A stretch of 64,000 nucleotides of DNA, taken from contig DATNGG010000040.1 of the NCBI GenBank assembly GCA_035605975.1, positions 1 through 64,000 on the forward strand, in the 5' to 3' direction. A program made the translations under genes and the position numbers. This DNA is from CAIKMD01 sp035605975 (lineage in GTDB: Bacteria; Pseudomonadota; Alphaproteobacteria; ATCC43930; CGMCC-115725). Shown here piece after piece: positions 1 through 8,979 of the stretch. The first letter of the stretch is position 1. Each line of letters opens with the position of its first letter. The notes under the pieces are model-generated. The model was not told where the DNA came from. It saw only the letters and a list, made by a program, of their open reading frames with translations, and did no database searches.

Positions 1-1118
<1,118 letters not shown>

Positions 1119-1203
1119 GACTCATCTCCCAGTGACGGGAGCGAGTTTAGAGGGAATCAGGCGAGCGCCCTACCCTCTCCGCATGACGCGAAAGGCCGCC
1201 GGC

Positions 1204-1644
1204 TCAACTCTTCGCGGTGCCGCGCTTGCCGCGGGCGCCGTTCCCCGCCGGCTCGGCAAAATCGCCGCGCAGGGCTCGCAAAGCATTGCGCTCGTCCTCG
1301 ATCTCGCGGCTGGTGCGGAAGCCCAGCCGGCGCAGCGCCGGCAGCGGCGGACACCAGCCCTGGGTCGCGTGCTGGAAGAGGAACCCCGCGACCAGCGCCG
1401 GCAATGCCAGCCAAAACCGGCTCTTGGTCAGGCCGAGCGCCACGCCGAGGAAGCCGGCGATCGCCGCATTCGCCTCGAGCGCGCGCTCGATATCCCATTC
1501 GCGCTCGATCTCATCGAGCCTCTGCTCGATCTCGTCGGGATGCTGCGTGTAATACCAGACGCGGCGCTCGGTCGCGCGCTGGATGCGGCGGTTGACGTGT
1601 TCGGCCGTGTGTTCGGCGACGCGTTGCTGGGTGGCGGGAGGCAT
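1204..1644 (-). CDS. DUF2892-like small membrane protein
   Basis: A 146-aa protein. The N-terminal third is charged and helical (TQQRVAEHTAEHVNRRIQ, then HPDEIEQRLDEIEREWDIER). It is followed by two hydrophobic segments (IAGFLGVALGLTKSRFWLAL and PALVAGFLFQHATQGW) and a charged tail with TSREIEDERNALRALRGDF. The block ending in HATQGWCPPLPALRRLGFRT matches what I know of DUF2892 (YgaP-type transmembrane) proteins; their function is unknown. I chose the ATG at 1644 because GGAG lies 7-8 bases upstream. An earlier in-frame start at 1695 lacks a comparable site and would add an unusual 17-residue extension. It is transcribed towards the dehydratase gene with 85 bases between them. Confidence 0.72.
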   Translation of the reverse strand: MPPATQQRVAEHTAEHVNRRIQRATERRVWYYTQHPDEIEQRLDEIEREWDIERALEANAAIAGFLGVALGLTKSRFWLALPALVAGFLFQHATQGWCPPLPALRRLGFRTSREIEDERNALRALRGDFAEPAGNGARGKRGTAKS

Positions 1645-1966
1645 GATCGGCTCCGTCGGCGGAACGCTCGCCAGAAGAACCCCTGGCGCCCGCACCGAGT
1701 TGCCGACCGCCGCCCCCCTGTCCGGGCCGGGGCGCCGGGCTAGGACCGCTGCTGTTGCAGCTTCAACACAGCCCCATGCCGGCTTTTCCGGGCACGGGAA
1801 CCAACGCGCCGCCCTATTCTTAGACGGGCATCAGGGACGGAGGGGTAAAGCTTGCCGAGAGGGGTCCGGTGCGCGATGAGATGACATATCGCGCCAGACG
1901 GGAATTTCAACCGAAACGAAAGCGTTAAAGAGCTATGTTTGGCTTGACCTGGTCACCCGGGGCCAT
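1645..1966. other. Divergent intergenic region (322 bases)
   Basis: This spacer separates the divergent DUF2892-like gene and the ClC gene and should hold both promoters. It is GC-rich on the left and more AT-rich from about 1900. A TTGACC hexamer at 1944-1949 could be a -35 element, but no convincing -10 follows at 17 bases. If it is used, transcription would start downstream of 1967 and favour the internal ATG at 2018 as the ClC start. I see no RNA gene or repeat here. Confidence 0.4.
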
Positions 1967-3904
1967 GTGTCGCGTCCATTGTGGAGCCTGCGCCGCGACC
2001 GGGATGCGGAACAAGAGATGGCAATCGATCTCGGCCCCAAAAAATCCCTGACGGCGACCTATGCCCGGGCCTTGCCCTGGCGGCGCTATCTGGTGGATTG
2101 GCGCGCGGCGAAGTTCCTGCTGCGGCTGCGCTGGCGCGCCCTGCTGCGCCAGCTCGAGCGCCGCCATCTGCGCAACAACGAGGTCGTGCTGACGGTCTTC
2201 AGCGGGATCATCGGCCTGGCGGTCGGGCTCGGCGTGGTCGCCGTGCGCGGCGCGATGCAGCTCCTGCATCAGGTGAATTTCGGCGTCTCCGGCTCCCATC
2301 TCCTCAGCGAGGGCATCGGGCTCACCTGGTGGAAGGTGCTGATCATCCCTTCGATCGGCGGGCTGGTGGTCGGCCTCGTCACCCTGGCGATCCGCCGCAT
2401 GCGGCCGCGCGAGGTGGTCGACGCGATCGAGGCCAACGCGCTCTATGGCGGCAAGATGTCGCTGATCGACAGCATCAACCTGACGGTGCTGACCGTGCTC
2501 TCGGGCGGGTTCGGCGCCTCGGTCGGGCTCGAAGCCGCCTACACCCAGCTTGGGGCCGGTTTCGCCTCGAATCTGGGCGAGGCGTTGCGGATGCGGCGGG
2601 ACGATCTGCGCACCCTGGTCGGTTGCGGCGCGGCCGCCGCCATTGCCGCCGCCTTCAACGCGCCCTTGGCCGGCGCGTTCTATGCGTTCGAGCTGATCAT
2701 CGGCAATTACGCCACCGCGGTCCTGGCGCCGGTGACGGTCGCAGCACTCGCCGCAACCGTCGCCCAGCGCGTCACCGTCGGCTCCGATCCCTTGTTCTTC
2801 GTTTCCGAGGCGATGCAGATCCATGGCCGCGACTACGTGGTGTTCGCGCTAATGGGCGCCATCGCCGCCGGCCTCGGCATCGCCACCATGTTGATCGTGA
2901 CCTGGCTCGAGCGCGTCTTCCGCCGCTATTCGATCCCCGTCTGGGCACGGCCCATGGTCGGCGGGCTGGCGGTCGGCGCCGTCGCCTTCTTCCTGCCCCA
3001 GGTTCTGGGCAGCGGCCATGGCGCGATTCAAGAGGTCATCGCCGGACAAATTCCGGCGCTTTTCATCTTTCTGCTGATCCCGGCGAAGGCGATCGCCTCG
3101 GCCTTCTCCGTCGGCTCGGGATTCCGCGGCGGGCTTTTCAGCTCGTCGCTGTTCCTGGGCGCCCTCTTCGGCTCCGGCTGCGGCATCGTCGTGCAGCACA
3201 TGACGCCTTTCCATCCGCCCGACGTGATCGCCTATACGCTGGTCGGCATGGGCTCGATGGCGACAGCCATCGTCGGCGCGCCGATCACGATGATCCTCTT
3301 GATCCTCGAACTCACGGCGAATTTCTACGCCTCGATCGGCGTCATGGTCGGGGTGATCGTCGCCTCGATGATCGTCCGGGTCGGCTTCGGCTATTCCTTC
3401 GCGACCTGGCGCTTCCATGTGCGCGGCGTGCCGATCCGCGGCGCCGCCGATATCGGTTGGGTACGCGACCTCACCGCGATCAAGCTGATGCGCCGCGACA
3501 TTCACACCATTCCCGAGGATTTGCCGCTGGCGGAACTGCGGCGGCAATTCCCGCTGGGCGGCACCAAGCGCGCCTTCCTCGTCGACAAATCCGGCAAATA
3601 TGCGGGCATGGTGCTGACCCCCGATGCGCACAACCCCGATCTCGACGAAAAGCTTTCCACCCTCGTTGCCGGCGATCTGCGCCAGGGCGTCAATCAGTTC
3701 CTGCTGCCGCAGCAAAATGTGCGCGCGGCACTCGATCTCTTCGTCACCGCCGAGCTCGAAGCCCTGCCCGTGGTCGCAAGCGCCACCGACCACAGCATTA
3801 TCGGTTTCATTACCGAGGCCTATGCCTTGCGCCGCTACAGCCAGGAGCTCGAGCGGGCGCGCGCCGGGGATTTGCGCGACAACACCCTCTTCGGCCCCGC
3901 CTGA
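1967..3904 (+). CDS. ClC-family chloride channel/antiporter with C-terminal CBS pair
   Basis: A 645-aa voltage-gated-chloride-channel-family protein: a cytoplasmic N-terminal stretch of ~65 residues, about ten hydrophobic helices (residues ~70-490), then a soluble tail (~505-630) with two CBS-like repeats (VRDLTAIKLMRRDIHTIPED and LLPQQNVRAALDLFVTAEL). The selectivity-filter motifs are altered. The usual GREGPxVQ is GLEAAYTQ here, keeping the gating glutamate but losing Arg, Gly and Pro; the GxFxP loop reads GGLFSSSLF. The protein therefore belongs to a divergent ClC subgroup, and the transported anion or H+ coupling should not be assumed. The start is uncertain: ATG 1967 gives the longest frame, while ATG 2018 (MAIDLGPKK) is the alternative. 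Confidence 0.88.
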   Translation: MSRPLWSLRRDRDAEQEMAIDLGPKKSLTATYARALPWRRYLVDWRAAKFLLRLRWRALLRQLERRHLRNNEVVLTVFSGIIGLAVGLGVVAVRGAMQLLHQVNFGVSGSHLLSEGIGLTWWKVLIIPSIGGLVVGLVTLAIRRMRPREVVDAIEANALYGGKMSLIDSINLTVLTVLSGGFGASVGLEAAYTQLGAGFASNLGEALRMRRDDLRTLVGCGAAAAIAAAFNAPLAGAFYAFELIIGNYATAVLAPVTVAALAATVAQRVTVGSDPLFFVSEAMQIHGRDYVVFALMGAIAAGLGIATMLIVTWLERVFRRYSIPVWARPMVGGLAVGAVAFFLPQVLGSGHGAIQEVIAGQIPALFIFLLIPAKAIASAFSVGSGFRGGLFSSSLFLGALFGSGCGIVVQHMTPFHPPDVIAYTLVGMGSMATAIVGAPITMILLILELTANFYASIGVMVGVIVASMIVRVGFGYSFATWRFHVRGVPIRGAADIGWVRDLTAIKLMRRDIHTIPEDLPLAELRRQFPLGGTKRAFLVDKSGKYAGMVLTPDAHNPDLDEKLSTLVAGDLRQGVNQFLLPQQNVRAALDLFVTAELEALPVVASATDHSIIGFITEAYALRRYSQELERARAGDLRDNTLFGPA

Positions 3905-3934
3905 GGGTTGCGGCGCTCTGCCGCAGCCTGCTGC

Positions 3935-3948
3935 TTGATCCAGATCAA
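3935..3948 (+). promoter_or_regulatory. FNR/FixK-type anaerobox
   Basis: The sequence TTGATCCAGATCAA is an exact match to the CRP/FNR-family consensus TTGAT-N4-ATCAA. Its centre (3941.5) would sit at -41.5 for a transcript starting near 3983, leaving a ~24-base leader with GGAGAGG before the phasin ATG at 4007. A weak -10 (TTTAAC, 3974-3979) is in register. This is class-II activator geometry. The regulated gene is inferred to be the phasin. Confidence 0.75.
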
Positions 3949-4006
3949 ATCGGCATGACGGCCGGTGTGATCCTTTAACCGTAATCGACCCTTGCGGAGA
4001 GGATCC

Positions 4007-4435
4007 ATGCCCGACCAGACACACCCGAAAAAAGACCTGCCGAAAGCCACTTTCCCCGAGCCCGCGAAAGGCTGGGACGGACAGCTCGCCTCCTTGCTCG
4101 CCGTCAACGAGCGCGCTTTTCGCTCTTGGGCGCGCGGCGTCTCGGCTTTCGCCGAGGAGATGACGCGGTTCACCGAGGAGCGGCTGCGCGAGGACGGTGC
4201 CGCCTGGCAGGTGCTTGCGACCTGCCGCAGCCCGATCGACGCATTCGAATGCCAGCGGCGCTTTGCGGCCAAGGCGACCGAGCAATATCTCGCCGAGGCG
4301 GGCAAATTGTCGGAGATCGCGATGACACTCGCGAATGAGAGCCTTTCTGCGCTGCAGAGCGGCGCGGGCGAGCAGTCGTTCGGCCGCACCGATGCCGCGA
4401 CACAGGCTGGCGCCGCGCGCGCGACCGTGGCATGA
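4007..4435 (+). CDS. Phasin family protein
   Basis: A 142-aa, helical, soluble protein resembling Phasin_2-type proteins: after a proline-rich start, residues ~25-115 form amphipathic helices (VNERAFRSWARGVSAFAEEM, SPIDAFECQRRFAAKATEQY, AGKLSEIAMTLANESLSAL). Phasins coat polyhydroxyalkanoate granules, although some members have other roles. No PHA synthase or depolymerase is in the window. ATG 4007 follows GGAGAGGATCC, a strong ribosome-binding site; the in-frame TTG at 3992 lacks one. The perfect FNR-type box upstream predicts induction under low oxygen, which fits carbon storage when respiration is limited. Confidence 0.72.
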   Translation: MPDQTHPKKDLPKATFPEPAKGWDGQLASLLAVNERAFRSWARGVSAFAEEMTRFTEERLREDGAAWQVLATCRSPIDAFECQRRFAAKATEQYLAEAGKLSEIAMTLANESLSALQSGAGEQSFGRTDAATQAGAARATVA

Positions 4436-4450
4436 TTGGGACTGTCCCAA
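4436..4450. promoter_or_regulatory. 15-bp perfect palindrome, candidate operator
   Basis: TTGGGACTGTCCCAA is a perfect odd palindrome (TTGGGAC-T-GTCCCAA) directly after the phasin stop codon. The single-base centre makes it a poor terminator but a good dimer-binding site. A -10-like TAGAAT lies at 4457-4462, so the palindrome would overlap the -35 region of a promoter for the 63-aa gene at 4506. Binding protein unknown. Confidence 0.4.
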
Positions 4451-4505
4451 CCAGATTAGAATATTGAAGGGAGTGCCACCCAGGCTGAGCCAAAGGGAGG
4501 ACGAT

Positions 4506-4697
4506 ATGGCTCAATATCGCTGCTATTTCCTCGGAGAGGACGATCAACTCATGGGCGCCGAAACCATCCAGTGCGATGGCGACGAGGAAGCGATGGCGCG
4601 GGCGCGTCAAACTTTCGCGCTGAAGGCTTATGCAAGAGGCTTCGAGCTGCTCGAGGGCGACCGCCGCGTCGCAATCCTCGAAGTCAGCCACGCCTGA
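4506..4697 (+). CDS. Small conserved-looking protein (63 aa), unknown function
   Basis: A short acidic protein beginning MAQYRCYFLGEDDQ, then an ETIQCDGDEEAMARARQTF segment and a basic C-terminal end. The layout (aromatic strand 'YRCYFLG', acidic helix with an A-R-A-R motif, then 'FELLEGDRRVAIL') resembles a family of ~60-70 aa proteins common in alphaproteobacteria with no known role. A strong GGGAGG lies 7 bases before the ATG, which supports translation. It sits 70 bases after the phasin, with a perfect palindrome between, and could be co-transcribed or separately regulated. Confidence 0.7.
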   Translation: MAQYRCYFLGEDDQLMGAETIQCDGDEEAMARARQTFALKAYARGFELLEGDRRVAILEVSHA

Positions 4698-4727
4698 AAT
4701 CGGGCCGCTAGCGGCGCCCGGCCGCGC

Positions 4728-5666
4728 TCACGGCACCGGCGTGAGCAGCGGCTTGCCGGCGAAGTGCGCTCGGAGATTCTCGATCATCAGCCGCCCCATG
4801 GCGAGGCGCGTCGCCTCGGTGGCGCTGGCGAGATGGGGCAGCAGCACGACATTGTCGAGCTTGAAAAGCGCTTCGGGCACGCGCGGCTCGTTCTCATAGA
4901 CGTCGAGCCCCGCACCGCCGAGCCGGCCCTCGAGGAGCGCCGCCATCAGCGCTTGCTCGTCGACGACGCTGCCGCGCGCGATGTTGATGATGACGCCCTT
5001 GGGCCCGAGCGCCGCGATGACCGCGGCATCGACGAGGTGGCGCGTCGCATCGCCGCCTGGCGCGGCCAGCATCAGATAATCGCTCTCGCGCGCCATCGCC
5101 TTGAGATCGTCAAAGAACGGATAGGCGATGTCGGGCTGCCGGCGTCGGCCGAAATAGACGATCCGCATCCCGAATCCCTCGGCGCGCTTCGCGATCGCCT
5201 TGCCGATGCGGCCGAGGCCAAGAACGCCCATCGTCGCGCCGCCGATCTTGGTTGCGAGCGGGAAGCCGCCCTCGAGCCAGCGCCCCGTGCGCACGAAGCG
5301 GTCGGCGACGACGATGCGGCGCGCCACCGCCAGGACCAGCGCCATGCCGATATCGGCGACGCAATCGGTCAACACGTCGGGCGCATAGGTCACGGCGATG
5401 CCGCGGGTGCGCGCCGCCACGAGGTCGATGTGATCGGTGCCGACGCTCATCGTCGCGATGATCTTGAGATGCGGCAGAGCGGCGATCAGCTCGGCCGGAA
5501 TGCGATAGCCGGTGAAGCTCGCAAAGCCCTCGATCCGATCTTTGAGAGGAGCGATGAAAGCCAGCGGGTCGCGGGCTTCGTAGAGATTGTGCACGGCGAA
5601 ATGCTCGCCCAGCTCCGTCATGATCGGATCGAGCAGCCGCGGGGCGACAACAATCTCCGGCTTCAT
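4728..5666 (-). CDS. D-isomer-specific 2-hydroxyacid dehydrogenase (glyoxylate/hydroxypyruvate reductase-like)
   Basis: A 312-aa NAD(P)-dependent dehydrogenase of the D-2-hydroxyacid family, close to the usual length. The Rossmann motif GVLGLGRIGKAIAKR is near residues 146-160. The catalytic Arg is in INIARGSVVDE (~229-239), the Glu in YENEPRVPE (~258) and the His in LLPHLASATEATR (~277). The sequence HLASAT and the short C-terminus favour a GhrB/glyoxylate- or hydroxypyruvate-reducing enzyme over phosphoglycerate dehydrogenase, which carries an ACT domain absent here. The ATG at 5666 is preceded by GAGGTG. It is convergent with the 63-aa gene and divergent from the CHAD gene across an AT-rich spacer likely to hold both promoters. 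Substrate not determined. Confidence 0.88.
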   Translation of the reverse strand: MKPEIVVAPRLLDPIMTELGEHFAVHNLYEARDPLAFIAPLKDRIEGFASFTGYRIPAELIAALPHLKIIATMSVGTDHIDLVAARTRGIAVTYAPDVLTDCVADIGMALVLAVARRIVVADRFVRTGRWLEGGFPLATKIGGATMGVLGLGRIGKAIAKRAEGFGMRIVYFGRRRQPDIAYPFFDDLKAMARESDYLMLAAPGGDATRHLVDAAVIAALGPKGVIINIARGSVVDEQALMAALLEGRLGGAGLDVYENEPRVPEALFKLDNVVLLPHLASATEATRLAMGRLMIENLRAHFAGKPLLTPVP

Positions 5667-5812
5667 GAAACACCTCTGTTTTCTTCCATAACACGCTAAT
5701 CTAACTCAATTTTCTTGCGTTTTTTGGGTTTATCCACAGGTTTCGGGGGGCACTGGCTTCCCGGGCCCATGCCGAACCGGTAGAAACCTAGCAAGCCCGG
5801 GAGGCGGAAAAA

Positions 5813-6739
5813 ATGACTGAGGCGTCGCGGCGCGGCTTGGCAACGGCCCTCGTCCTCGAGAGCAGTACGAGCGCGTCAGCTCTGGTTTCGGCCGAAACGA
5901 CGGTCGGCGCCGGGTTTCAAGCCATGCTGGCCGTGGCTTTGCGCGGCCTGCGCCATCCGGGTCATCGCGGCGAAACCGAGCGGCCCGAAAATGTTCACCG
6001 CTTCCGCGTCGGCTTGCGGCGGCTGCGCTCGCTCATCTCGGCCTTCCGCTCGGTTCTGCCCGAAGCGGAGCGGCGCGCCTTGGGCGCGCGGCTTTCGGCG
6101 CTCGGCAAGCGCTATAGCCGGGTGCGCGAATGGGATGTGTTCCTTGCCGGCACGCTGCGGCCGATGACCGCGAGCTTGCCGGACGAGCCTGCCCTGCTGG
6201 AGCTCGAGGCTTGCGCGCGCGAGGCGCGGCAGCGGGCGCTGCCCGGCCCGATCGATTTCCACGCCGAGACCGAGCGGGTTGTCGGCATGATCGCGGCGGA
6301 GCCTTGGCTGCATCGTCCGACCGCGGCCTTCGCCGAGGAATGGCAAGCCGATCTCAGCGACTTCGCCGCGGAGCTTCTGGGGAAACATCACCGCTGTTTG
6401 CGAAAGCGCTTGAAAACCGTCGATCTCGATCGCCAGGAAGCATTTCATAGTCTGAGAATTCAGACGAAAAAAATGCGATATCAGACGGAAATGTTTAGAG
6501 ATTTGTTCGATTCCGACGCAGTGGGCGATTATCTCGAGCGGCTGATTGGGGTGCAGGACGCACTGGGGCACCTCAACGATGCGGTGGTGGCCCGCGGCCT
6601 CATTGCGGAACTGCCGCTCTCCTCGCGCCCCCAGGGCCTTGTCAATGGCTGGCTCGCTCATGAAATCGAATCCTGCCGGCACCGCTTCCCATCGGCCGCG
6701 AAGAAGCTGCGCAAGGCGACGCCCTTCTGGGACGACTAG
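5813..6739 (+). CDS. CHAD domain-containing protein
   Basis: A 308-aa all-helical protein with the conserved-histidine features of the CHAD domain: an N-terminal ENVHRFRVGLRRLRSLI (residues ~60-76) and the mid-domain repeat FHSLRIQTKKMRYQTEMF (~215-232), both rich in His, Arg and Lys. CHAD domains bind inorganic polyphosphate and often sit next to or fused with CYTH (triphosphate tunnel) domains. No CYTH domain is present here, so this is a stand-alone CHAD protein. The ATG at 5813 follows GGAGGCGG. It ends 15 bases from the end of the convergent phosphotransferase gene. The polyphosphate role is known of the family; its effect in this organism is not. Confidence 0.85.
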   Translation: MTEASRRGLATALVLESSTSASALVSAETTVGAGFQAMLAVALRGLRHPGHRGETERPENVHRFRVGLRRLRSLISAFRSVLPEAERRALGARLSALGKRYSRVREWDVFLAGTLRPMTASLPDEPALLELEACAREARQRALPGPIDFHAETERVVGMIAAEPWLHRPTAAFAEEWQADLSDFAAELLGKHHRCLRKRLKTVDLDRQEAFHSLRIQTKKMRYQTEMFRDLFDSDAVGDYLERLIGVQDALGHLNDAVVARGLIAELPLSSRPQGLVNGWLAHEIESCRHRFPSAAKKLRKATPFWDD

Positions 6740-6754
6740 GCTCGGGCCGTCGCC

Positions 6755-8155
6755 TCAGCCGTCTTTGCCGGCCGCGAGAATGTCAGGGTTGCTCTCGACG
6801 AGCTTCTGACAGGTGATTGCCGCCATGACCGCAAGCGCGTTCTCGCGCGCGCCGCCGCGATCGAAACCGCCCGCACGGATCTCCGCTGCGAAACGCCCGA
6901 GCAAGGCACGGTCCTCGGCCGCGCCATAGCGTGCCGCCAACATCGCCCGGCACGCAGCAAAGGCCGAGGCATCGGCCGCGCGCTCTCGCCTGGCGATGGC
7001 GATGGCGCGCGCCGCGAGCGGATCGCCCTCACCCGCTGGCTCGACCAATGCCATCAATTCCGCGCCGCTTGGCCGGTCGCGAAAGCCGTCGGCCGGCGCG
7101 CCATTCCCATAAGCCGCCACGCCCGCTCCAACGGCACCGGTCAGCGCTTCGCCGGCGCCGGTCAGCGCCAGAATCTCATGCTCGCATTCCGCGACGCGCC
7201 GCCCGGTCAAAGCGAGATCGAGCGAGACCTCGCCCTGTTTCAAGAAACGGTCGCGCTGCTTCAAGGCGATGACCAGCCAGCGGAGCGAGGCCATCACCGA
7301 CCAATAGTGGAGGCGCTCCGGGTCCAGCGCGCGCCCCGCGGCCGTTTCATAGGCGGCGCGAAAAACCGCCCCCGGCGCGATCCCGCCCGCGTCGCGCGCG
7401 ACGGCGCCGAAACGCCAATGCCGCGAGCAGAACCAGGCGATGTCTTCGTCGGGATCACCCCATTGCGCAAAATCCCAATCGAGAATGCCGGCCAAACGGC
7501 CATCCGCGACCAGATAATTCCCGGTGCGGAAATCGCCGTGGCAGAGCATCGGCCGCGCCGGCGAGGGCTTCGTGCGCTCGAGCCAGCGCAGCGCCCATCG
7601 CGCCACCGGATGAGGATCATCATCGGCATCGAGAGCGGCATCGAGCGCGGCCAGCCGCGCCGCGGCGGCATCGGCGGGCGGAGTGCCGAGACAGCGGAGC
7701 CGCTCCGAAAACGCGATCCCATGGAGCCGCGCAAGAGATTGGGCGAGGGCTTCGGCGAGCGGCACGTTCTCGCCCGCCTGCGCGATCGTCATGCCGTCGG
7801 TCACGCCCGGAAGGCGGCGCATCAGGAAAAAGGGGGCGCCGAGCACGGTCGCATCGCAGCACATGAAAAGCGGCTCCGCGACCGGCAGCCCCGTGCGGAA
7901 GAGAGCGCGTTGCAGCGCGAATTCCCGCGCGCGCGTGAGACCCAAGCCGAGCCTGGTTGCGCCGTCGCGGCGCAGCACCCAGCTTTGCGCTCCCGGCATG
8001 GAGCCGCCGCGCAGGATGAAATCGAGCCGGTGATGGCGCAGCACCGCGCCGCCGGCGAGCCCCGCGATCCGTGCCTCGCTGACGGCTTCGGCGCTCGTGC
8101 GCTCGGCGATGAAGCGGAAAACGGCGCCGGCCTCGCTTGCCAGATCGCGCGGCAT
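6755..8155 (-). CDS. Phosphotransferase (APH-like kinase) family protein with DUF6285-like C-terminus
   Basis: A 466-aa protein. Residues ~1-330 form an aminoglycoside-phosphotransferase-like kinase fold: the Brenner/catalytic loop LCHGDFRTGNYLV and the metal-binding LDWDFAQWGDPDEDIAW are intact, and a substrate-side WVLRRDGATRLGLGLTR lies near residue 60. The last ~110 residues form a helical domain of the type found behind such kinases (DUF6285-like). These kinases are the bacterial counterparts of the APH domain of ACAD10/11, which phosphorylates 4-hydroxyacyl-CoA; antibiotic resistance is unlikely. It starts 3 bases after the SDR gene's stop, so the two are probably one operon. The hydroxyacyl-CoA assignment is inferred. 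Confidence 0.82.
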   Translation of the reverse strand: MPRDLASEAGAVFRFIAERTSAEAVSEARIAGLAGGAVLRHHRLDFILRGGSMPGAQSWVLRRDGATRLGLGLTRAREFALQRALFRTGLPVAEPLFMCCDATVLGAPFFLMRRLPGVTDGMTIAQAGENVPLAEALAQSLARLHGIAFSERLRCLGTPPADAAAARLAALDAALDADDDPHPVARWALRWLERTKPSPARPMLCHGDFRTGNYLVADGRLAGILDWDFAQWGDPDEDIAWFCSRHWRFGAVARDAGGIAPGAVFRAAYETAAGRALDPERLHYWSVMASLRWLVIALKQRDRFLKQGEVSLDLALTGRRVAECEHEILALTGAGEALTGAVGAGVAAYGNGAPADGFRDRPSGAELMALVEPAGEGDPLAARAIAIARRERAADASAFAACRAMLAARYGAAEDRALLGRFAAEIRAGGFDRGGARENALAVMAAITCQKLVESNPDILAAGKDG

Positions 8156-8158
8156 GGG

Positions 8159-8932
8159 TCAGACGACGCTCACCGCATGGCCGCCATCGACCGGCAGAAC
8201 GACGCCGTTGAGATAGGCGCCGGCATCCGACGCGAGCAGCAGCAGCGCGCCGTCCAGATCCTCGGGCGCACCGACGCGGCCCGTGGGGATGCGCGCGATC
8301 AGAGCCCTGCCCGTCTCGCTCTGAAGGAAGCCGCGATTCATGTCGGTCTCGACATAGCCCGGCGCGATCGCATTGACGGTGACGCCGAATCGCGCGAGCT
8401 CGACCGCGAGGGTGCGCGTCAAATGGTCGAGCCCCGCTTTGGCGGCGGTGTAGCTCGGCACGTTGCGGATGGTGCGGAGCGCCAGCAGCGAGGAGATGTT
8501 GACGATCCGTCCGCGCCGCCGCAGCGCGATCCAGCGCGACGCGGCCTCGCGCGACATCAGCCACGCGCCTTTCAAGTTGGTGTCGAGAACACGGTCCCAA
8601 TCCTCCTCGCTATGCTCGAGGAGCGGCTTCGAGACCGCGATCCCGGCATTGTTGACGAGGATATCGACGGGGCCGAGCGCGGCCTCGGCCGCGGAAAAGC
8701 ATTGGCGCACGCTCTTGCCGTCGGTCACATCGAGCGGCAGCGCGACGATCTTTCCCGCAGTCTTGCCGATTTCGGCGGCGGCTTCGGCGAGTCGGCTCTC
8801 ATCGCGCGCGGCCAGCACGACCGACGCGCCGGCCTGCGCGAGGACGCCGGCGAAATGCCGGCCGAGCCCGCGCGAGGCGCCGGTCACCAAGGCGACGCGT
8901 CCGGTGAGGTCGAAATCCGCCATGGAGCGCAT
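8159..8932 (-). CDS. SDR-family oxidoreductase (3-oxoacyl reductase-like)
   Basis: A classical short-chain dehydrogenase of ~257 aa. The cofactor motif VALVTGASRGLGRHF is near the N-terminus, NNAGIAVSKPLLEHSE at ~90, the catalytic Ser in VNISSLLALR at ~145 and YTAAKAGLDHLTRTLA (Tyr/Lys) at ~158. The end, DAGAYLNGVVLPVDGGHAVSVV, is typical of FabG-like enzymes. Candidate starts are ATG 8932 and ATG 8923; a GGAAGAAGG site lies ~12 bases before 8932. The gene is followed after 3 bases by the phosphotransferase, which suggests a two-step pathway, perhaps on hydroxyacyl-CoA. It is divergent from the FrnE-like gene with under 50 bases between them. Substrate unknown. Confidence 0.9.
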   Translation of the reverse strand: MRSMADFDLTGRVALVTGASRGLGRHFAGVLAQAGASVVLAARDESRLAEAAAEIGKTAGKIVALPLDVTDGKSVRQCFSAAEAALGPVDILVNNAGIAVSKPLLEHSEEDWDRVLDTNLKGAWLMSREAASRWIALRRRGRIVNISSLLALRTIRNVPSYTAAKAGLDHLTRTLAVELARFGVTVNAIAPGYVETDMNRGFLQSETGRALIARIPTGRVGAPEDLDGALLLLASDAGAYLNGVVLPVDGGHAVSVV

Positions 8933-8979
8933 GGTCGTTCGCAGCCTTCTTCCGGTCAAGGGCGTGCTATAGTCGCAGC

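Noticed and set aside
1944..1972. TTGACC followed by ATGTGT as a promoter for the ClC gene.
   Set aside because: The -10 match is poor and overlaps the proposed start codon.
6755..8155. Aminoglycoside resistance kinase.
   Set aside because: The APH-type catalytic loop is shared by many metabolic kinases; the C-terminal domain and the SDR neighbour fit the acyl-CoA-linked group better.
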